This document shows positions 1 to 5,468 of a stretch of 7,470 bases of DNA, piece by piece. Where the stretch lies: NCBI GenBank assembly GCA_035532755.1, contig DATKQI010000029.1, positions 1-7,470 of the forward strand, in the 5' to 3' direction. Position numbers and translations under genes: made by a program. This DNA is from DATKQI01 sp035532755. GTDB lineage: Bacteria > Pseudomonadota > Alphaproteobacteria > Acetobacterales > Acetobacteraceae. The notes under the pieces are model-generated. The model made no database searches. It had not been told where the DNA came from and saw only the letters and a list, made by a program, of their open reading frames with translations. The stretch's first letter is position 1, and every line of letters starts with the position of its first letter.

Positions 1-535
1 CGGCGTCGCTCAGCTCGTCGTACAGCGTCCGCTGGTCGTACCAGTGCACGCCGGGGCTGAAGATGCCCTCGGGCATATCGACATGGCCGAGCGAGGTGCC
101 GGTATGCGCGAAGAACCGGTTCGGCCAGGTCGGGCCGGGCATGGAGGAGAACCAGTGGTCCGCCACCACGAACTGTTCGGCGAGCGCGTGCAGCGCGGGC
201 AGCGCGCCGCGCGGATACCAGGCCATGATCTGCTCCCGCTCGGTCCGTCCCGCCTGCGGGTAGAGCTGGGCGTAATCGGTGATGAACCCGGCATTGGCGC
301 CGCCGTCGATCTGCCGGATCACGTTGTGGAGGTCGTGGCCCGGATCGTGGGGGATGTTGCGCGCCCGCGTGGGCGCCTGGAACACGGGCGGGCCGGACGG
401 ATAATCCGGGTTCGCCAGCGGGTGGGCGGGGTGCACGCCCGCCAGGCCCGGATGCAGCGCCGTGGTCCACCCGAGCACGCGATCGAAGGCGTGATTTTCC
501 ATCATCAGCACGACGATCCGCTCGATCGGCGCCAT
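1..535 (-). CDS. Phosphoesterase of the phospholipase C / AcpA superfamily (C-terminus cut by window edge)
   Basis: The first 178 residues of a longer protein are present; the rest lies beyond base 1. Residues 5-17 hold the metal-binding ENHxFD motif (E13, N14, H15, F17, D18 region), and residues 126-140 read DHWFSSMPGPTWPNR. This pairing is typical of the PF04185 family (bacterial phospholipases C, acid phosphatase AcpA), which cleaves phosphate esters. By analogy with AcpA, E13 and N14 would bind metal and T136 would be the nucleophile; that mapping is from memory. The start is the only ATG after the upstream stop codon. No good Shine-Dalgarno precedes it, so translation probably depends on the response regulator gene ending 15 bases upstream. 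Unlike many secreted relatives, no signal peptide is present: the catalytic motif begins within 15 residues of the start. Lipid versus phosphomonoester specificity cannot be told. Confidence 0.88.
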   Translation of the reverse strand, partial: MAPIERIVVLMMENHAFDRVLGWTTALHPGLAGVHPAHPLANPDYPSGPPVFQAPTRARNIPHDPGHDLHNVIRQIDGGANAGFITDYAQLYPQAGRTEREQIMAWYPRGALPALHALAEQFVVADHWFSSMPGPTWPNRFFAHTGTSLGHVDMPEGIFSPGVHWYDQRTLYDELSDA

Positions 536-550
536 GGCGATGGGGGTGCG

Positions 551-1267
551 TCAGCCGCCGGGCTGGATGCCGTTCGGGTCCAGCCGGTAGCCGCCGCCTT
601 CGGTGACGAGCAGCCGGGCGTGCGCCGGATCGGGCTCGATCTTCTGGCGCAGGCGGTAGATATGCGTCTCCAGCGTGTGCGTGGTCACGGCGGCGTTGTA
701 GCCCCATACCTCGTTCAGCAGCACCTGCCGCGCCACCGGCTTCGGCCCGGCGCGGTAGAGGAATTTCAGGATCGCGGCTTCCTTCTCGGTCAGCCGGATG
801 CGGCGGTTCTTCACCGGCTCGTGCAGCAGCTTCGCGGCCGGGCGGAAGGTGTAGGGCCCGATGGTGAACACCGCATCCTCGCTGTTCTCGAAGATGCGCA
901 GCTGCGCGCGCAGCCGCGCCAGCAGCTCGCTCAGCCGGAACGGCTTGGCGATATAGTCGTTCGCCCCGGAATCGAGGCCGCGCACCACGTCCGCCTCGTC
1001 CACCGATCCGGTGAGCATGATGATCGGCACGCGCACGCCCTGACGCCGCAGCCGCGCGCAAAGATCCCGCCCGTCGCCGTCCGGCAGGCCGACATCCAGG
1101 ATCAGCGCGTCGAACCTCGCATCCGGGGCGGCGATCTGCGATTCGGCCTCGCCGATGCTGGCGGCTTCCGTGGCGGTGAATTCCCCGTCCACCGCCAACT
1201 GCTCGACCAGGGTGGCGCGCAGGGCACGGTCGTCGTCGATGATCAGAATGGGGCGCTCGCCCGTCAT
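551..1267 (-). CDS. OmpR/PhoB-family response regulator
   Basis: This 238-residue DNA-binding response regulator is complete. The receiver domain covers about residues 6-120: acidic pocket D11/D12/D13, phosphoacceptor D58 in LILDVGLPD, T86 in MLTGS, and K108 in IAKPF. The winged-helix output domain covers about 133-232, with the recognition helix near THTLETHIYRLRQKI and the terminal wing GGGYRLDP. Its length is normal for the family. The ATG is chosen because AAGGGGG lies eight bases upstream (1276-1282). No histidine kinase gene is adjacent, so the partner is unknown or encoded elsewhere. It is followed after 15 bases by a phosphoesterase gene, probably co-transcribed, and diverges from ribA. 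A role in phosphate or envelope response is only a guess from that neighbour. I cannot assign a specific ortholog. Confidence 0.95.
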   Translation of the reverse strand: MTGERPILIIDDDRALRATLVEQLAVDGEFTATEAASIGEAESQIAAPDARFDALILDVGLPDGDGRDLCARLRRQGVRVPIIMLTGSVDEADVVRGLDSGANDYIAKPFRLSELLARLRAQLRIFENSEDAVFTIGPYTFRPAAKLLHEPVKNRRIRLTEKEAAILKFLYRAGPKPVARQVLLNEVWGYNAAVTTHTLETHIYRLRQKIEPDPAHARLLVTEGGGYRLDPNGIQPGG

Positions 1268-1275
1268 CAGCCAAT

Positions 1276-1282
1276 CCCCCTT
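1276..1282 (-). promoter_or_regulatory. Shine-Dalgarno of the response regulator gene
   Basis: AAGGGGG on the minus strand, eight bases before the ATG at 1267. It decides the start against longer in-frame readings, since the frame stays open far upstream through ribA. Confidence 0.7.
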
Positions 1283-1315
1283 GCCGACTCGCAGCACTCG
1301 CGCCGGATGGCGCCG

Positions 1316-1331
1316 CATCCTGCCATCCTGC
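1316..1331. repeat. Tandem 8-bp direct repeat CATCCTGC x2
   Basis: CATCCTGC occurs twice head to tail (1316-1323 and 1324-1331), about 50 bases upstream of the response regulator start. OmpR-type regulators bind direct repeats, so an autoregulatory site is conceivable. The 8-bp period is shorter than the usual roughly 11-bp spacing, so this remains a weak inference. Confidence 0.35.
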
Positions 1332-1381
1332 TTCGCCGCGCCGCAAGCAGCACGCGCCGCGAGAGGCATGGGTGGCTTGCC

Positions 1382-1411
1382 GCGACAGCACGGGCGGCAT
1401 CGGCCTATAAC
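1382..1411 (+). promoter_or_regulatory. Candidate sigma70-type promoter for ribA
   Basis: A -35-like GCGACA (1382-1387, four of six consensus bases) lies 18 bases before a -10-like TATAAC (1406-1411, five of six). TATAAC stands out as the AT-rich core of a very GC-rich region. Transcription would begin near 1418, giving a leader of about 130 bases that contains the hairpin at 1493-1538. The same core reads GTTATA on the other strand, so it could alternatively serve the response regulator. Confidence 0.4.
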
Positions 1412-1492
1412 AACTCGATCCATGAATTGGGGTTCCCGCGCCGGTTTCGCCATCGCCGCCTTGTTCTTCGCCGCCGAAAGACGATCTTGAGG

Positions 1493-1538
1493 GGCGGATC
1501 GGCCGGACAGGCCATGGGGCCTGCCCGGCCGATCTGCC
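1493..1538 (+). repeat. Long inverted repeat (21-bp arms, 4-nt loop) in the ribA leader
   Basis: Arms 1493-1513 and 1518-1538 pair over 21 positions with 19 Watson-Crick pairs, one G-U (1496/1535) and one mismatch (1507 A / 1524 C). The loop is ATGG (1514-1517). The stem ends two bases before the ribA Shine-Dalgarno at 1541. Neither strand has a T run after the stem, so it is not a standard intrinsic terminator. It may be an mRNA leader element, a dispersed palindromic repeat or a protein-binding site. The loop contains an ATG in frame with ribA. Confidence 0.85.
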
Positions 1539-1540
1539 AT

Positions 1541-1544
1541 GGAG
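1541..1544 (+). promoter_or_regulatory. Shine-Dalgarno of ribA
   Basis: GGAG, five bases before the ATG at 1550. It lies just outside the hairpin at 1493-1538, so it stays exposed when the hairpin forms. It supports the start at 1550 rather than the in-frame ATG at 1514 in the hairpin loop. Confidence 0.65.
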
Positions 1545-1549
1545 TTCAG

Positions 1550-2716
1550 ATGACTCGCTTGCCCACACGCGCCGGTCTTTCCATCCCCTCGCCCGATCCC
1601 GGAGCGGTCGCCCCGCCTGAACCCGCGGTCGCGCGCCTGCGCCACGTGCACCGGGCGGCGTCGGACCTGAAGCGCGGCACCCCCGTGCTGCTGGACGCAG
1701 CCGCCCCGCTGGTGATCCTTCCGGCCGAGGCGGCCGGATCCCGCGGGCTTGCGGAATTCGCGGCCCTTGCCGCCGGCCCGGCCGTGCTGCTGCTGGCGCC
1801 CACCCGCGCCGCCGCCGTGCTGCACCGCCCGGTGCGGCAGGACCTTCCGGCCGTCGCGCTCGACCTGCCGGACGATCTGCTCGTTCCCGATGCGCTCCGG
1901 AGCCTCGCCGACCCGACGCTGGACCAGTCCCGCCCGGCCCTGGCGGAGCCGGGCCCGGCCCTGCCCGCGGAAGCGGACGCGGCACTCGCGCTCGCCAAGA
2001 TCGCGCGGCTGCTGCCCGCCATGCTGGCCGCCCCGGCAAGGCCGGATGCCGCCGCCCTGGCTGCCCGGATGGAGCTTCTCACCGTTGCCGCCGCCGAGAT
2101 CCGCGCCTACCCGCTCGCCATCGCCGGCAGCCTGCGCCGGGTGGCCGAGGTGCCGATCCCGCTGGAGGATGCGCCCGATTCGCGCGTCGTCGCCTTCCGC
2201 GCACCGGATACCGGCATCGAGCATCTGGCGATCCTGGTCGGCCACCCCGAGGCCGAGGCGGCGCCGCTCGTCCGCATCCATTCCGAATGCTTCACCGGCG
2301 ATCTGCTGGGCAGCCTGCGCTGCGATTGCGGGCCGCAACTGCGCGGCGCCATCCGCCGCATGGCCGAAGCCGGATCGGGCGTGCTGCTCTATCTGGCGCA
2401 GGAGGGGCGGGGCATCGGCCTCGTCAACAAGCTGCGCGCCTATGCGCTGCAGGACCGCGGGCTCGATACGCTGGATGCCAACCGCGCCCTGGGCTGGGAG
2501 GCCGACGAGCGCAACTTCCTGATCGCCGCCACCATGCTGAGCGAACTGCATATCGGCGCGGTGCGCCTGCTGACCAACAATCCCGACAAGCTCGCTGCCC
2601 TGTCCGCCTGCGGCATCGACGTGCGCGGCCGGGAAAGCCACAGCTTCGCGCCGAACGGGGTGAACGACCGGTATCTGGCGACCAAGGCCAGGCGTTTCGG
2701 CCACCTGCTCGATTGA
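1550..2716 (+). CDS. ribA: GTP cyclohydrolase II with N-terminal extension
   Basis: RibA opens the imidazole ring of GTP, the first committed step of riboflavin synthesis in the cytoplasm. The 388-residue protein is about twice the length of E. coli RibA. The catalytic domain covers about residues 195-388. Zinc ligands C247, C258 and C260 lie in HSECFTGDLLGSLRCDCG. Y298, D319 and R321 align with E. coli catalytic Y105, D126 and R128 at a constant offset of 193. The sequence ends with the usual YLATKARRFGHLL. Residues 1-190 are Ala/Leu/Pro-rich, with no clear DHBP synthase (RibB) active site. Similar extensions occur in other alphaproteobacterial RibA proteins, from memory. The start has a GGAG site. 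The frame is open far upstream, but that part is antisense to the response regulator. It likely heads an operon with the next two genes. Confidence 0.96.
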   Translation: MTRLPTRAGLSIPSPDPGAVAPPEPAVARLRHVHRAASDLKRGTPVLLDAAAPLVILPAEAAGSRGLAEFAALAAGPAVLLLAPTRAAAVLHRPVRQDLPAVALDLPDDLLVPDALRSLADPTLDQSRPALAEPGPALPAEADAALALAKIARLLPAMLAAPARPDAAALAARMELLTVAAAEIRAYPLAIAGSLRRVAEVPIPLEDAPDSRVVAFRAPDTGIEHLAILVGHPEAEAAPLVRIHSECFTGDLLGSLRCDCGPQLRGAIRRMAEAGSGVLLYLAQEGRGIGLVNKLRAYALQDRGLDTLDANRALGWEADERNFLIAATMLSELHIGAVRLLTNNPDKLAALSACGIDVRGRESHSFAPNGVNDRYLATKARRFGHLLD

Positions 2717-2769
2717 TCTGGCATGCGGGTTGCTGTGCCTGAAGCCGAACCCAGCACGGGCATTGTCCG

Positions 2770-3114
2770 ATGAGCCTGATCGCCCCGATCCCTTCGCCTG
2801 CCGCCGGTCCTGTCACCGCACCGGCCGCCACATCGGCCGGATTCCTGCGCACGCTGGAGTCGCTCGATCCCCTGCACGATCTGCCGGGCCTGGGCACGAT
2901 CTGCCGAGCCGTCAGCCGCGATGCCCTGGCTCCGGCGCTGCAAGTGGCAGGCTCGGCGGCGATCGGGTTTCTCACGGGCGGCCCGGTCGGTGCGGGCATC
3001 TCGCTGGGCGAGTCCGCGCTCGGTGCTTTGCTGTCGTTGCAGCCGGCCGCAGCCCGATCGGCCGTCGTGCCGACCGTCAGCGCCGCCTACGCCCGGACGA
3101 TGAACCTGCTATGA
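2770..3114 (+). CDS. Small hypothetical protein with glycine-zipper segment
   Basis: I do not recognise this 114-residue protein. It has a Pro/Ala-rich N-terminus (1-22), an amphipathic-looking stretch (about 25-52) and a hydrophobic, glycine-rich segment at about 57-90. Glycines at 66, 70 and 74, and again at 76 and 80, give GxxxG spacing as in membrane-packing glycine zippers. There is no classical signal peptide. Evidence that it is real: plausible composition with mostly G/C third positions, the 53-base gap after ribA, and a stop codon overlapping the next start as ATGA. The Shine-Dalgarno is weak (ACGGG, rather far upstream). A membrane-associated partner of the downstream YkuD-domain protein is possible but unproven. 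The competing frame across this region gives an Arg-rich, low-complexity translation. Confidence 0.7.
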   Translation: MSLIAPIPSPAAGPVTAPAATSAGFLRTLESLDPLHDLPGLGTICRAVSRDALAPALQVAGSAAIGFLTGGPVGAGISLGESALGALLSLQPAAARSAVVPTVSAAYARTMNLL

Positions 3115-3602
3115 CCGCCGTCCTGCACCCCGACGGCCGGCTGATCTTCGCCGGCCAGATTTTCCGCGCCGCCATCGGCCGCGGCGGTGTGCGCGTGCGC
3201 AAGGTCGAGGGCGACGGCGCCACTCCGGCCGGCCTGCTGCCGCTTCGCCGGGTGCTCTACCGCGCCGACCGGATTCCGCCGCCTCGTTGCGTTGTGCCGC
3301 TTGAGCCGATCGCCCTTGCCGACGGCTGGTGCGACGATCCGGCGCACCCCGACTACAACCGCCCGATCATCCTGCCGCATCCGGCACGCCACGAGGCGCT
3401 CTGGCGCGCCGATGCGCTCTACGACATCGTCGGCGTGCTTGGCTGGAACGACGATCCGCCGGTGCGCGGCCGCGGGTCGGCGATTTTCCTCCATCTCGCC
3501 CGCACCGATTTTGCGCCCACCGATGGCTGCATCGCCCTCCCGCTCGCGGAGTTGCGTCTGCTGCTGGCCGGCGGCGTGACCGCGATCGAGGTGCTGGGCT
3601 GA
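3111..3602 (+). CDS. L,D-transpeptidase (YkuD-like) family protein
   Basis: This 163-residue single-domain protein has the YkuD fold signature. H128 in AIFLHLAR is followed by PTDGCIAL with the catalytic cysteine C140. Conserved upstream blocks are the GDGATPAG turn (35-42) and the DYNRPIILP region (81-89). Family members form or edit 3-3 cross-links, or attach or remove proteins on peptidoglycan, in the periplasm. The canonical SHGCIR is replaced by TDGCIA, a variant I recall from alphaproteobacterial COG3786 proteins. The ATG overlaps the previous stop by four bases, so the two are translationally coupled. There is no signal peptide or membrane segment, so the export route is unclear. Assignment to the family is firm; the exact reaction is not. 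Confidence 0.88.
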   Translation: MTAVLHPDGRLIFAGQIFRAAIGRGGVRVRKVEGDGATPAGLLPLRRVLYRADRIPPPRCVVPLEPIALADGWCDDPAHPDYNRPIILPHPARHEALWRADALYDIVGVLGWNDDPPVRGRGSAIFLHLARTDFAPTDGCIALPLAELRLLLAGGVTAIEVLG

Positions 3603-3623
3603 CCGGCGCCCGTCAGCGCCGGT
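3602..3623. terminator. Hairpin between convergent genes, likely bidirectional terminator
   Basis: ACCGGCGC (3602-3609) pairs perfectly with GCGCCGGT (3616-3623) around the loop CCGTCA. It sits exactly at the meeting point of two convergent genes. The plus-strand stop ends at 3602, and the minus-strand stop (3613-3615) is in the loop. The following T-richness is weak on both strands, so termination strength is uncertain. Confidence 0.55.
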
Positions 3624-3783
3624 TCCTGTCGAACAAGGTCCATGCCATCCGCACCAACTTCCGCGCGGCGGCCCGGTATCCCGTCCGATCAGCCTCCTCG
3701 GCCAGACGGATCAGGCGGTCGCACAGCACCAGCGGGCTGGCGGCGGGTGCGGGCAAGGGTTCGATGCGGCCGGCGGGCGCCAT
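3613..3783 (-). CDS. Small hypothetical protein, 56 residues
   Basis: I do not recognise a named family. The N-terminal 17 residues are Pro/Ala-rich. Residues 18-56 look like two helices: LCDRLIRLAEEADRTGY, then RAAARKLVRMAWTLFDRNRR with a strongly basic end. It has no signal peptide, and its single Cys is at 21. The start at 3783 is supported by an AGGAG five bases upstream, one of the best ribosome sites in the window. It is the last gene of the tgt-queF-queG-fumC direction, 72 bases after the ribbon-helix-helix gene. It ends inside the hairpin shared with the convergent transpeptidase-like gene. The two-helix basic form would suit a small regulatory or nucleic-acid-associated protein, but nothing shows this directly. 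Confidence 0.72.
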   Translation of the reverse strand: MAPAGRIEPLPAPAASPLVLCDRLIRLAEEADRTGYRAAARKLVRMAWTLFDRNRR

Positions 3784-3789
3784 GGTTTT

Positions 3790-3794
3790 CTCCT
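3790..3794 (-). promoter_or_regulatory. Shine-Dalgarno of the 56-residue protein
   Basis: AGGAG on the minus strand, six bases before the ATG at 3783 (spacer AAAACC). A second GGAG lies at 3797-3800. It selects the internal ATG over the longer open frame starting near 3840. Confidence 0.7.
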
Positions 3795-3804
3795 GTCTCC
3801 ACCA

Positions 3805-3838
3805 GCCGTTTCTCGGCCGGCTTCCAACTCTGGCCGGC
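3805..3838 (-). repeat. Repeated GGCCGGC and small hairpins upstream of the 56-residue gene
   Basis: GGCCGGC occurs at 3815-3821 and 3832-3838. Its palindromic core GCCGGC lets the copies pair around an 11-base loop. A competing small stem, GCCG/CGGC with a five-base loop, covers 3805-3817. The element lies in the 72-base gap after the ribbon-helix-helix gene. It could be a weak terminator or processing site that separates the last gene from the operon. Such short GC stems are common at this base composition. Confidence 0.3.
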
Positions 3839-3855
3839 ATGCTGTTGCGTGATGG

Positions 3856-4077
3856 TTAACGCTTTGCCGATTCTTCCAGCGCCCACACGCGCAACGCCGA
3901 AGCCAGCGGCTGCGCCGGATCGCGCCCCGCATCCACGGCAGCCACCAGTGCCGCCAGGCTCTGCTTCCTTGTGCCGGCCGCGCCGGCCAGTGCCGCCCAG
4001 AAGGCCGGTTCCAGGGCCACGCTCGTCCGGTGCCCCGCCAGGCTGAAGCTCCGCTTGACCAGCCCGCCCGCCGACAT
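3856..4077 (-). CDS. Ribbon-helix-helix domain protein (RHH_4 type)
   Basis: A 73-residue protein. Residues 8-48 form a ribbon-helix-helix unit: strand KRSFSLAGHRTSVALE, then helix AFWAALAGAAG, a short turn RKQS, and helix LAALVAAVDAG. LASALRVWAL follows at 58-67. The order matches the PF13467 family common in alphaproteobacteria. RHH proteins usually dimerise and bind DNA through the strand, but targets of this family are not established to my knowledge. Its ATG shares one base with the fumC stop (TGATG) and lacks a good Shine-Dalgarno, so it is probably translated by reinitiation after fumC. Its placement next to fumC recurs in alphaproteobacteria, from memory. Autoregulation of the operon is a guess. 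Confidence 0.85.
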   Translation of the reverse strand: MSAGGLVKRSFSLAGHRTSVALEPAFWAALAGAAGTRKQSLAALVAAVDAGRDPAQPLASALRVWALEESAKR

Positions 4078-5468
4078 CAGCCGGGATGGGTCATGGCGGC
4101 GGGGACCACCCAGCGGTCGAAATCGGCCGCGCCGACGAGGCCGAGCTTTTCGGCGGCTGCCTTCAGGGTGATGTTCTCCGCCAGCGCCAGCTTGCCGATC
4201 TTCACGGCGTTGTCGTAGCCGATATGCGGGTTGAGGGCCGTCACCAGCATCAGCGACTTCGCCAGATTGTCGGCGATGCGGCCGGTGTTGAGCGCGAGCT
4301 TGTCGATCATGTTGGCGGCGAAGCTTTCGGCCGCATCCGCCAGCAGGGTGGCGGATTGCAGCGTGGCGTGGATGATCAGCGGTTTGAACGTGTTGAGCTG
4401 AAGGTGGCCTTGCAGCCCGCCGATGGTGATGGCGGTGTGGTTGCCCATCACCTGCGCGCACACCATGGTCAGCGCCTCGCACTGGGTCGGGTTGGTCTTG
4501 CCGGGCATGATGGAGGAGGAGAGCCCGTCGGCGGGCACGATGAATTCGGCGAATCCGGTGCGCGGGCCGGAGCCGAGCAGGCGGATGTCGTTGGCGATCT
4601 TGGTCAGCGACACGGCGAGCACGTTCATCGCGCCGGAGAGCTCCACGAACGCATCATGCGCGGCCATGCCTTCGGATTTGATCGGATTGGGCAGGAAATC
4701 CTGCCCGGTCAGCGCGCGGAGCTTCTGGCAGAAGATGCGGTCGAAATCGGGGTGGCGGTTGAGCCCGGTGCCGGCGGCGGTGCCGCCCTGGGGCAGCACC
4801 AGCAGCCGCGGCAGGGTGTCGCCGAGCCGGGCGATGCCAAGTTCCACCTGAAGCGCCCAGGTGGCGCATTCCTCGCCGAGCGTGATCGGAACGGCGTCCA
4901 TCAGATGGGTGCGCCCGACCTTGATGACCGCTTCCCATTCCGCCGCGCGGCGGGCGAGGGCCGCGTGCAGCGTGCGCAATGCGGGGATCAGCCGGTGCGC
5001 CACCGCATCGGCGGCGGCGATGTGCATCATGGTGGGAAAACTGTCGTTGGAGGACTGGCCGCGGTTGACGTGATCGTTCGGATGCACCGGCTTGCGCGCG
5101 CCGCGCGGGGCGCCGAGCGTTTCGTTCGCGCGGTTCGCGATCACCTCGTTCGCGTTCATGTTGGTCTGGGTGCCCGATCCGGTCTGCCAGACCGGGAGGG
5201 GAAATTCGGCATCCATCTTTCCGGCGGCGATCTCGGCGGCGGCGGCGATGATCGGGTCCGCGATCCCGGCGGGCAGCTCGCCCAGTGCGCGGTTGGCTTC
5301 GGCGGCGGCCTGCTTCTGCAGCCCCACCGCGCGGATCAGCCGTGGCGGGAAATGCTCGGTGCCGATGCGGAACAGCCGCCGTGCCCGCTCGGTCTGCGGG
5401 CCCCAGTAGCGATCGGCATCGATCTCGATGGTGCCGAGGCTGTCGGTTTCGGTGCGGGTCGTGCTCAT
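4077..5468 (-). CDS. fumC: Fumarate hydratase class II
   Basis: FumC interconverts fumarate and (S)-malate in the TCA cycle as a cytoplasmic, iron-free homotetramer. The 463 residues need almost no gaps against E. coli FumC: catalytic H188 (VGRTHL) and S318, plus S98, T100, S139, S140, N141, K324 and N326 fall at the same numbers. B-site residues H129, N131 and D132 are kept. Differences from E. coli, by memory, include D133H, G317S in the lyase signature (SSSIMPGKTN instead of GSSIMPGKVN), THLMDAVP for THLQDATP, and LQLN for FELN. A strong AAGGAGG lies seven bases before the ATG, and the start overlaps the queG stop (ATGA). The active-site set suggests a working fumarase, but the altered signature leaves room for a shifted substrate. 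Confidence 0.95.
   Translation of the reverse strand: MSTTRTETDSLGTIEIDADRYWGPQTERARRLFRIGTEHFPPRLIRAVGLQKQAAAEANRALGELPAGIADPIIAAAAEIAAGKMDAEFPLPVWQTGSGTQTNMNANEVIANRANETLGAPRGARKPVHPNDHVNRGQSSNDSFPTMMHIAAADAVAHRLIPALRTLHAALARRAAEWEAVIKVGRTHLMDAVPITLGEECATWALQVELGIARLGDTLPRLLVLPQGGTAAGTGLNRHPDFDRIFCQKLRALTGQDFLPNPIKSEGMAAHDAFVELSGAMNVLAVSLTKIANDIRLLGSGPRTGFAEFIVPADGLSSSIMPGKTNPTQCEALTMVCAQVMGNHTAITIGGLQGHLQLNTFKPLIIHATLQSATLLADAAESFAANMIDKLALNTGRIADNLAKSLMLVTALNPHIGYDNAVKIGKLALAENITLKAAAEKLGLVGAADFDRWVVPAAMTHPG

Larger units (their letters stand above)
1268..1549. other. Divergent intergenic region between response regulator and ribA
   Basis: 282 bases without a convincing gene. Both strands are open in some frames, but the translations are Arg/Ala/Pro-rich and have no start with a good ribosome site. 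The region must hold the promoters of both divergent transcripts. It contains a candidate promoter, an 8-bp tandem repeat and a long hairpin, listed separately. I looked for an FMN riboswitch consensus before ribA and did not see one. Confidence 0.75.

Noticed and set aside
1493..1538. Hairpin as an intrinsic terminator
   Set aside because: No T run follows on either strand and no gene ends nearby; it sits in the leader of ribA.
44..1549. 890-residue open frame on the plus strand running into ribA
   Set aside because: Its first 500 residues are antisense to the response regulator and phosphoesterase, both with clear motifs. It is a GC-rich shadow that happens to be in frame with ribA.
1418..1549. 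FMN riboswitch before ribA
   Set aside because: The conserved FMN-element blocks are not visible; the only strong structure is the simple long hairpin.
1268..2704. Long minus-strand open frame extending the response regulator upstream through ribA
   Set aside because: It is antisense to ribA, has low-complexity Gly/Arg/Gln-rich composition, and the regulator has a good ribosome site at its own ATG.
2717..2769. Regulatory element or promoter between ribA and the 114-residue gene
   Set aside because: Only 53 bases, with no clear promoter or hairpin; most likely simple intra-operon spacing.
2730..3110. N-terminal extension of the transpeptidase-like protein in the same frame (290 residues)
   Set aside because: The extension is Arg/Pro-rich with no recognisable domain, and the ATGA overlap supports a start at 3111.
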